Assembly: GCA_002049455.2 (NCBI GenBank)
Contig: KV918963.1
Location: 1-64,000 of the forward strand
Reading direction: 5' to 3'
Source: Porphyra umbilicalis
Lineage: Eukaryota; Rhodophyta; Bangiophyceae; Bangiales; Bangiaceae
Length of the DNA stretch: 64,000 nt
Position 1 is the stretch's first letter. Every line of letters begins with the position of its first letter. Both the position numbers and the translations under genes were made by a program. The notes under the pieces are model-generated. The model searched no databases. It was not told the DNA's origin and saw only the letters and a program-made list of their open reading frames with translations. Positions 55,994 to 64,000 of this stretch are shown here, piece after piece.

Positions 55994-58900
55994 ATGTCTG
56001 ACGCCGGGCCCAGAGGATGTGATTCAATGGGGACCGTTGACGGGAATGACGACGCCGACGGCGGTTCGGCCGCCGACGACGTGGACGGAGCCCAAGAGAG
56101 CGGCGTGGAAAAGACCACGGAGAGTGCCACGACAGTCGGCGGGGGGGCGGACGCTGATGTCGGCGCGCCATCTGCCGGGGGGGTGACATCAAGAGGCGGT
56201 GTGTTCCCCAACGGGGCGCGGGTGGACGCGGCTGCGGCCGACAACCGTAACAACCACTGCCCCCACTGCCCTGCGCGGTACGCGCGCAAGGGGAATCTGC
56301 TGCAGCACATGTTTCACAACCACACTGAGGACATGGGTGTTGCCGCCTGTTCTTTGCCTGCAACTCTCGTGGAGGGCACCGCGCTTCCCTTCTCGACGTT
56401 GCGGCGTGGTGGCGGGATGCCGGCATCCGCCCCGAGCGCCGCGTTGCCGCGCGGACGTCCCGATGATGAGCGAGTACTCGGCAGCGGCGATGGCGCTGCG
56501 GCTGATGAGGACAGCGACTTACCCGCAATTTCTCGCGCGGCCGACGGGGCGCATTGCCCGGAGATCAATACCACGTCACCAAAGGTGCGCGAGTACTACG
56601 CGGCGTTTGGTGATGTGGCACGGACGAAGCCGCTGGTTGATCCCCGCAACCGAGACCGTCCGTCCGACTTTGTGTCGGACGAGCTCAAAGAGATGCGGAT
56701 GTTTGCTTTGTCGGCGGGGGGCCGCGGTTTGTCGCAGAAGGCACGCGCCGAGTACTACACGACCTGTGTTGCTGCCGAGCGAGCAGCTCTACGCTCGCAG
56801 CACGCAGCCGAGCTTTCTCGGTTTGAGCAGGTCATGGCGCTGTTGTCCGAGCACGAGATGGACGGCGACTCGGACGGGACCACGACAGGACCTGCTGTTG
56901 GCGGAGAAGTTCCTACGAGCTTCAACGACGACCCGGATGCCCTGTTGGGTCGAGTTGAGGTGCCGATGGATCCAGCTGGGTCGGCGGCGGCCATGCCGAG
57001 CGCCGCGGGCTCTGCCGCAGCGGCAGGTGGCGCGAAGTTGGGTGGCTCGCGCCCGCGGCCGCGCAAAAAGACGAGCCTGAGGCGACGGATCAAGGCCGTC
57101 TTAGTGGAGGCGGCCGCCAACTTGGAGGCTGTTACCGGCCCCCTGGAGACGGCATTCCCTTCTGCTTCCGCGTTTGTCAACTCCCTCAAAGGCGAGGCCA
57201 CCCGGTGCCTCGCCGAGCAGCAGTGGAGAAAGACCGACATAGTCGACGGGAAAGACGTTCATGTGTTCTACAGCCGGGATGTCATGGTCGTCGCACTGGC
57301 AGCGTTCATGCGCGCAACGAAGTTGTGCATGCGGGGGGAGCGCAAGTACGCTGCCGACGGGTCGGTTTTGCGCACAGGGTCGCTAGACGGGGACCTCTAC
57401 TTGAAGGAGCAGGCCGATGTGGACAGAATCCACGGCGGGAAGATGCACGAAGGCAAGGAGCTCCCTGTCTTCACGATGGCGACGCAGTTTTTCTCGGACG
57501 CGACGCTCGTGTCTAAGAATGAAGGTAAGTGAGGTCGTTCCCATTCTTCTTTTGCCAAGCTCTTGACGTATGGCTGTGTGTCGTTGCGGCGTTGTCGTAC
57601 TGGGCTCTTTGAGGATGTGACCACGAATTCCATGTGACCAACACTGTTCCTCTCTTTCTTTCTTGTATGCCATTCTCGATCCTGCGCAGCACACTACGTT
57701 TACCCTATTCAAGTGCGTTTCCCGAAAATTCTAACAGGGAAGATGGAGTGGGTGATCGTAGGGTTCATCCCTATCATCAAGCCCGACAGCGACGACGGCG
57801 CCGAGAAGGAGCGCGTCCGCATGCTGCGTGACGAGGTGTTGCAGCGCTGCTTGGCGGTACTGCTCGACAACTTCATCCCCGCGAGCGAGACTGGCGTCCT
57901 GTGGAACCTGCCGGGCGTTGGGTCTGTTTGGGTCGTCCCCCGCATCATCCTATACGCCGCGGACCAGCCCGAGGAGCGTCATCTCCTCGGCCTCAAGCTT
58001 GCTGGCTGCAAGTACCAGTGCAGCCATTGCTTGGTCGATAAAGGAGAGGCGGCGTGCCCCCACGACGCCAAGCCGAGGCGAGATGTCGTCGATAACGTTG
58101 AGTCGCAGCTGTTGTCGGCCGCGTTATTTAAGAGCGGTTGCGGCCCCGCCGTTCTTGACCGCATTTCGGAGGACACGTCCATTGTACCCATTGTGCCGCT
58201 GTTGGCAGCTGTGCACGGGCTGGGCACGGGCAGCTTTTCCCTGTACGACATCTTTGGCTTTGACCTACTCCATGTACGTTCACGTTCCGTCGTCGGCTGT
58301 GCTCTTTGTCTGTACATTCATATCCATCCTCACCTGCTCCGCTGCTCTCTTGCTTGCGTTTGTCTCTGCTCGGTCACTGACACGTGATTGGCACTGGCGG
58401 ATCTATCGTCCGGTTCGCATCTCCTTTGACGTCTGCACAGGTCATGAAGCTCGGCGTCATACGCGTCTTGGCGCTGAAGATTCCCGCTTTGTTGAAGGTG
58501 CTCTGTAAGGGGGGTATGTCGCGGTTCGGGCCGTGGAGGAAGGTTGTCGTCGCTATGTCCGAGCGAGCTCGGCACGTCGGCCGATTGCCCAACGCATCCA
58601 TTTCTGCACCCGGGTATGTTTTATGTTGGCGCCTTTTCTCTTGATATCTCATTCGAGCTCACGGGTGTGCTGGACCTTGGGCGGCATCCTGATCTTGGCA
58701 TGCATCGCTGATGCAAAGGAGCTTCACCTGACAAGCGCTGTGGCTGCCCTTGTGTCTGGCGATTGCTTCTGCTTTGTTCGTATGCACAGGTACCTGGTTG
58801 GTAAAGGTGTGAAGCAGGCGACCTCCACTGGCCACTCCTGGCGGCACGGACTAGTTGTCCTTATGTTCATGGTTGCGGGCATGGTCTCGAGGCGACTGCC

Positions 58901-60731
58901 CGGATCGACGGAGCCCCTCTACTCGGGTCCCAAGAAGCGGGGGCGGGCGGCCGAGCCAGAGCGGCGGCAAGCGCGACGGCGCACTGTCGAGCCAGGTACG
59001 TCCGCTTCTGAGTGTCTTGACACTGAGGTGGCTGGTGCCTCCTGCGTCGAGACGGACTCTACCCGCTCGGCCTCCTCCGACTCTGGGGGGACCACCGACG
59101 ACTCCTACGACGACGGCGCCAGCGACGCTGGGACGGATGGGACCATGACTGGGGGGAAGGAGGCCACGGAGTCCGCCCCAGTGCCGGACCTGGAGGCTCA
59201 CAACGCCGAGTACGTGGCCTTCTTCGGTGAGAAGGCCACGCATGACGCGTTGCTTGAGGTCGTCTGCCGGGCCGCCTCCATCATGAAGAAGCTTTGCGGT
59301 GACAACAAGGAGGAGGGCTACGTCATGAGCGAGGCGGACTCCAACGCCCTGTCCGAGGAGGCGTTTGATTTCGTCACCAAGTACGTGAGGGTCTTGTTCG
59401 GCGCCATCAACACGACCAAGTTCCATGCCCTGGCTTACCATCTCCTCTCCGAGTTGCGTTTCCGCGGCAATGTGATTGAGGCCGACACATCCATAAACGA
59501 GGCGCTGCACAAGCTCATTAAGGTCATGTGGCAGAAATCCAACAAACAGGGAACATCCTTTGTCTTGCAGATGCTGCGGTGCGAGCAGACGCTGGCGCAC
59601 ATCATCGCCTCGGACAAATTCGACAAGGAGCAGGGGGGTTCTGGGGACAACTTGTCGTCTGGCGACGGTTGCGCTGGTGGAGACGTGGACGCCAGTAGCG
59701 GCCAACACGGCCGCGGCGACGATGGTGGCGCGGCCAGTCTTGACGAGAGTCACGCGGGAGCTGGCGAGGATGACCCGCAACTATCTCCGCGGGGAGCCAC
59801 GCTGGATTTGCTCGGCGTCTTCAACACCCTCTGGGATCTCGACAATCCTACCACTCGGGGGGGGGTGGGCGAACACGGAGATGTCTCGGAGGACCTCGTG
59901 GAAATGGAACATGACCTCACGGACGACTCGGACGGTGAGAAGGACTCTGAGTCGGCTGGACGCGAGCTACCCGTCCACCGGTTGCGGCTTGACACGGGGG
60001 TTCAAACGGGTGCGGGCGCAGGGGCGGGTGAAGCCGGAGTTTCCCACCCTGACGGCGCTGCTGCATCTGCTGGTGTCCCTGTGTCTGCGCGACGTCGCCG
60101 GTGCCGACGTGTACGCATCTCGGGCCGTCGCGTGACCGTGGCTCAAGCGGCCGCAGCCGACGGCGGACGATTGCAGCAGCTCCCCGCCCTGTTAGGCGTC
60201 ACCGGGACATCACAGCTCATCGTCGCTAACACTTTTAAGCTCGAGGCCGTATTGCCTTGGCGGGTGCGACCGGTTGCGCAGCTGGTGCGCGCCGCCGCAG
60301 ACCTCTACCACAAACCGTGGTACGACCACGTTTGGTACGCTGTGCCAGGCGCTAGCCCCCCTGTCTTGCGCCTGGGGCTGGCTCGTCTGCTGTTGCGTGC
60401 CGTCTATGGAAAGCAGTGCGACACGGTCGTTCTCCAGTGCCTGGAGGCCGCCGACGCGCGGCCGGGGTGTGTACTATCGGAGTTCAACTGCCGTCGGCTC
60501 AAGTGGCAGATACACCCGACCACGCGCTTCCCTGTCTTGCTTGCTGTGCCATTGGCGCACGTGCGGCGCCTTGAGCACGTAGTTCCGGACTTTGAGGATC
60601 TCTGTGAGCGTTGGGGGTTGATGGGCACCCCCACCACCGTCCCAGACACTCCTCGCGAGCGGGAGGAGCAGCGATTTTCTACCAACCCCTTTTTTCCGTG
60701 GACAAGCCAAAGTGTGGCTGACGCGCCCTGA
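55994..60731 (+). CDS. Plavaka-like transposase, intact four-exon gene
   Basis: Exons are 55994-57524, 57690-58273, 58441-58613 and 58790-60731. Introns of 165, 167 and 176 bp all have GTA.GT donors and AG acceptors. Together they give 1,409 uninterrupted codons ending in TGA. A C2H2 zinc finger lies near residues 89-110 (CPHCPARYARKGNLLQHMFHNH region), as at the N-terminus of Plavaka transposases. The core shows FSDATLVSKNEG followed across intron 1 by AHYVYPIQVRFPKI and WVIVGFIPII. Next come QCSHCLVDKGEAACPHDA and YDIFGFDLLHVMKLGVIRVL. Exon 4 has TTKFHALAYHLLSELRF and EADTSINEALHKLIKVMWQ. These parallel the Plavaka blocks SDKT..YPVYLTIGNI, GYLP, C..C, DILHQL and KFH...E.LH. The first Asp, the FDLLH Asp and the Glu are candidate catalytic residues. 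An acidic linker and a C-terminal domain (HKPWYDHVWYAV) complete it. It is the only large transposase here without a stop. Confidence 0.72.
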
Positions 60732-62019
60732 CGGCTGCCGGGGGTGCCTGGTGTTGGGCTACGGTGGGGTGTAGCTTTAATCGGGCAGACTTAGGATGTC
60801 GAGGTGCTGGGGCGGGGGTTGGCGTGCGTGCAGGGTGTGTCTCGTAGCCTGTGCAAAAAAGTGAAGAAAACGGTGTGGTAAACCACGGCAACAAGCGCGC
60901 CCGTCAGGCCAGTCTGTTGCCACCGACAGTCGGATTGTTTCATTCCGTGATGAAGAGGGGGGGGGCGGGGGAGACCGGGCGGGGAAGCCTGTCCATCGGC
61001 TGGCGCTAGAGAAGCTGAGAACAAGTAACGCCAGTCCGGGCGGCCAACCAGCCGTTGAGCTGCGCAATGAGCGAGGGAGAAGTCGATGTCGGAGCGGGAG
61101 CAGAGACTCGCTGGAAACAAGGCGGCGGCTGTCTGCGGGAGGTTGGCCGCGACAGTGGCGGGGGTGAGGGGCAGAGACGCGAAGACAGCCAAGGGAGCGG
61201 CGCGAGTAGGAAGAACAGAGGCAGGGCTGCACCCTGCAGCGTTGCCAGCTTTCTATTGGTCCATCAGTTTCTGTCAGCTACCGCGAGGCAAGCCAGGCGC
61301 CTTTTCTAGCCTCGAAGAACCTCATATCGTTTCTGCCAGCTCTAAACGAACATTATCATGCGGACTTAAAACCGAGCTTTCTTCCACGTTCGCGGGGTCC
61401 CCTCAGGTATCGTTGACGCTTCCCTTGGACGAGTGGAGCCCCGCACACGGCGTACTGTCCGTGAAATTAGCAGCCACACCGCGGGAACTCCCTCGCGCCG
61501 CCTATCGGACCAAACCCACTGCTCTGGCCGATCACTTGCCCTTTCAATGGTGGCCTTTGGTTGGCCCCTGTCCTCGACTGACAGCCAGCGAGTGTGCCTA
61601 GACCAGGTCACGCTGCCGGCCGATGTCCTTTTTATTTGGTACCCCTCTGGGTGCCTCGTATGCGGCACCTGTCATCGCTTGCACCTCAGTGGTGACGGGC
61701 CCGCCCGCGGCTGTGCTGCCTCACGTGCGCCTCCACGAGGACCCCAGTCACAGCCGTCTGTGCGCGGGGTATGGGAATCGCCCGACGACATGGGACATTC
61801 ATTCGGCGTTCGTCCGCCGGACATTATCCGGATGAAAGTGCTACGAGTTCCGCGCGTTCGGGTTCGTCCGGGCACGTAGTGGTTTCGTTCGTGGGCACCA
61901 GGTTTGTGACGATCGCTGCGACTGACGAAAGTCGATTCGTCCGGTGGATGTAATCCGAACGAGAAGCGGACAAAAAAGGGCGTTCGTTCCAAGGCACCCG
62001 ATTTTCGACGATGAGACAC
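60732..62019. other. Spacer with a CGTCCGG-rich patch
   Basis: No gene was recognised. At 61790-61980 several ttcgtccg, cgttcg and atccgg strings cluster just beyond the 3' end of the next gene, resembling those near 45.0 and 46.2 kb. They may be terminal sequence of the 62-kb element. Confidence 0.5.
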
Positions 62020-63834
62020 TCAACGCAGTTGCTGCTTGCCCACTTCGGCCGCCTCAGCAGACACAACGCGCCACAACTCATTGGGAGACAGCGGGAGGGG
62101 AGCACCTCTGCGCGCCCGACTGGCCAGCGCGCGGCACCGCAGATTGGCCGCAGTGGACGCCATCAATCCCATTGCCCGCAGACGACACGCGCCGTCGTTG
62201 GCAGCGTCACTTGCAATTTCGTCCCATGTCTTGCACAAGAATTTGTCCTGCTTCTCTTGTAGCTTTGCCCGCTTGGCCCGTGCCGCAATCGACTCCAAAG
62301 ATTTATTCTCCTTGGCATTGGCCTCCCGTGCACGCTTGGCGTGGCTCTTGGCCAGCTTTTCTGCCTCCCTGGCCGCTGCCACCACGGAAATGGCGGCGAT
62401 GACCTCATCAGCCGTCAAAACGGTCCCGCGTCCAGCCGTTGACAGGATCCCGTTGACCACCCGTGGACACGACATGTCCTTCCGCACGACAGGAATCAGC
62501 CGCCGCGTCAGCAACTCAAGGTCGGTACCCGCGACTGGAGCGTCCGCGCCCTTGCTAAGTTCCTCATCCGACACCACCGTAGGGTCCAGGGGCCACATCC
62601 CCACGCGACGGAAGGCCGTCCGCAGCGCCTGCTCCGTCAGGGTGTCAGACGCCGCCGCCGAGATAAAGCGCATTAGATCTGGTGTGTTGAACTGCCGCCC
62701 GGCGTCCCTGCACTCGAGAGCGGCCTCACGGACACGCGACCGCACCTTGGGCTGGTATCGGCCGAACGCGCTCGAATTATCCAGCGCCTGCAAGATGTGG
62801 GGCATCTTGGACGGCTCTGCGATCACGTGCACGTTAGCGCGCAGCAGGGTCAGCAGACCCGCGGGGGACAGGTGCACCTTGGCTCCGTCGAGCGAAAGAA
62901 TCGTGGCCTCGCCCGGGTAGTAGGAGCGGGCAAAGGAGGCAAACTGCTGAGCCCAAACGTCAAAAACCTCTTTAGTGAAGCCTGGAGGAGACCGGCGCCT
63001 CACAATCGCGCCGTCGTTGAGAAAGGTGGCAAGAGCCTTGTCCTGCTTCCCGCCGTCCCTTTCGGTCGTGGTCACAAACGCGTGACCGGTCGCCTGCCCG
63101 TCGACAACCACAAAGTGAGGCGCCACAACACCCCCCGCCGACACGCAAAACGCCGCCGTGCACGCGCCCGCTCCCGAAGCAAACGACGGCAGGACAACCT
63201 CGGGTTTGCGTAGACCGACACCGCGAATAATTCCGCCACGACCCTCCACCGCAGACGTCCGGGCGTGCACGTGAGTCTCGTTCATGTTCCAGACTTGACG
63301 GGCGGAGGTGATGGCGTGATCTCGGTACAGCAGTGTCAGTAGGGCGTTCCAGCGCGCCACCACATCGGGTCTCGAGTTGCGGGCGCGACCCTCCTCCATC
63401 GTGCCGACCCGGTACCGCCTCAGCCCTTGGTGGCGGCTCAAAAAGCCAGTCATCCAGCTACGCCCGGGCGACAGCGAACCGTTAAATTGGGCCTGTGCAG
63501 CGGCCTGCCGCTCCGGCTACAGCTCTGCGAGGTAGGAGGCACACACTCGAGAGAGAGCGTCTTGGGACAGCCCACGACCGATCGTCGCATTGACGACAAG
63601 ATACTTGGACAGAAGGTCCTCCTTGTCCGAGGAGAAGAAGGGTGACGGGCCGGGCCTGCGCAGGGCGCCTCCACGAATAATGAAGCGGCGCGCCTGGGCG
63701 TAGGAGAGCCCAAAGCGCTCGCCAAAAGCCTTGGTAGTCAGCTCCCCGCTGCGCACGAGACGCAGGCCCATAAGCCTGGCCTGGTGACTGGCAGCTTCAC
63801 CATCCGCTGTGGCAGGCGGCCGCTGTGGCGCCAT
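62020..63834 (-). pseudogene. Second pogo/jerky-like transposase, catalytic Asp changed
   Basis: From ATG 63832-63834 one minus-strand frame runs to TGA 62020-62022, with a single TAG at 63517-63519 (after CASYLAEL). The N-terminus is an HTH-type region (SGELTTKAFGERFGLSYAQARRFI). The DDE_1 core shows VWNMNETHVHART, where the usual first catalytic Asp (DET) is Asn (codon 63280-63282). It continues with FVTTTERDGG, ATILSLDGAKVHLSPAGL with the second Asp, and HILQALDNSSAFGRYQPKV with the third. A helical domain follows (QALRTAFRRVGMWPLDP). Then comes a long basic coiled coil (AAREAEKLAKSHAKRAREA, KRAKLQEKQDKFL). The Asp-to-Asn change (gac to aac) is itself a transition. With a stop and a lost catalytic residue, the copy should be inactive as a transposase. 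Confidence 0.75.
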
Positions 63835-64000
63835 TGCGAGACACTCAGAGGGGGGGGGTGGGGGCAATGGTGTTCTCAGTCTGTGAGATTGTGGCAAGTG
63901 CGCGCAGTGTGGGGCACATGGCCCCGAGAGGTACCAAACCGGATGGGGACGGTCGGGGGGAAGAAGACGCGGGCATCTGCAAGAGAGAAGACGGCAGAGT
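63835..64000. other. Upstream flank of the 62-kb gene, window end
   Basis: The transposase frame is open a little further, but no ATG lies beyond 63834. A G run (63850-63858) and mixed sequence follow. Nothing else was recognised. Confidence 0.5.

Noticed and set aside
14011..63834. A changed genetic code with TAA/TAG read as Gln, since many in-frame stops sit where Gln is expected
   Set aside because: TGA also interrupts the same frames where Arg or Trp is expected, several genes end in TAA or TAG, and the intact 1,409-codon Plavaka-like gene uses ordinary CAG/CAA codons with no internal TAA/TAG. Transition decay explains all of it.
1..64000. CRISPR arrays, operons, ribosome-binding sites, plasmid or phage signals
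   Set aside because: The introns, histone, LTR retrotransposons and chromodomain integrase mark eukaryotic nuclear DNA. The regular repeats present are minisatellites without spacer structure.

Overview
The window is eukaryotic nuclear DNA from a GC-rich genome. It has GT-AG introns of about 165-220 bp, a histone H3-like gene, LTR retrotransposons of two superfamilies, at least five kinds of DNA transposase gene and many GC-rich minisatellites. No rRNA, tRNA, CRISPR array, bacterial operon or ordinary housekeeping gene was recognised. The composition and the crowd of transposons would suit an alga (for example a bangiophyte red alga or a GC-rich green alga), but nothing here fixes the lineage.

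Layout. 0-14 kb: a PIF/Harbinger-type transposase with one frameshift (1090-2675, +); a glycine-rich reading frame built on a 93-bp minisatellite (2792-4771, -); a stretch with regularly spaced CCAAT boxes; a divergent histone H3 gene with an in-frame TAG (6176-6625, +); and a Myb/SANT-type protein of the sort that partners Harbinger transposases (8494-about 10.1 kb, -). 14-27 kb: a three-layer nest. A KDZ-type (Kyakuja/Dileera/Zisupton) transposase-like gene is split by an old Ty1/copia element (15246-24120), and that element is split inside its reverse transcriptase by a second copia element (16999-22657). Target-site duplications and reading frames show the order of events. 30-40.3 kb: one young Ty3/gypsy chromovirus (29974-40320, 768-bp LTRs, exact CATGT duplication), coded on the minus strand, with a long extra reading frame on the opposite strand and a striking density of short perfect hairpins. 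41.2-43.6 kb: a pogo/Tigger-type transposase. 44-47.3 kb: tandem repeats related to the 3' end of a second pogo-like gene, a G-rich array and two MITE-like elements. 48-51.2 kb: a three-exon gene of unknown function. 53.8-54.8 kb: an unknown reading frame with one stop. 56-60.7 kb: an intact four-exon Plavaka-like transposase gene of 1,409 codons. 62-63.8 kb: a second pogo-like transposase gene on the minus strand.

Most interruptions in the broken genes are single nonsense codons, not frameshifts. Nearly all of them sit where a Gln, Arg or Trp codon would be restored by undoing one C:G to T:A transition. This points to transition-driven decay (methylcytosine deamination or a RIP-like process) acting on transposons in this genome. 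Family names come from remembered motifs, not from database searches. Splice sites are read from GT-AG signals and phase, without transcripts.
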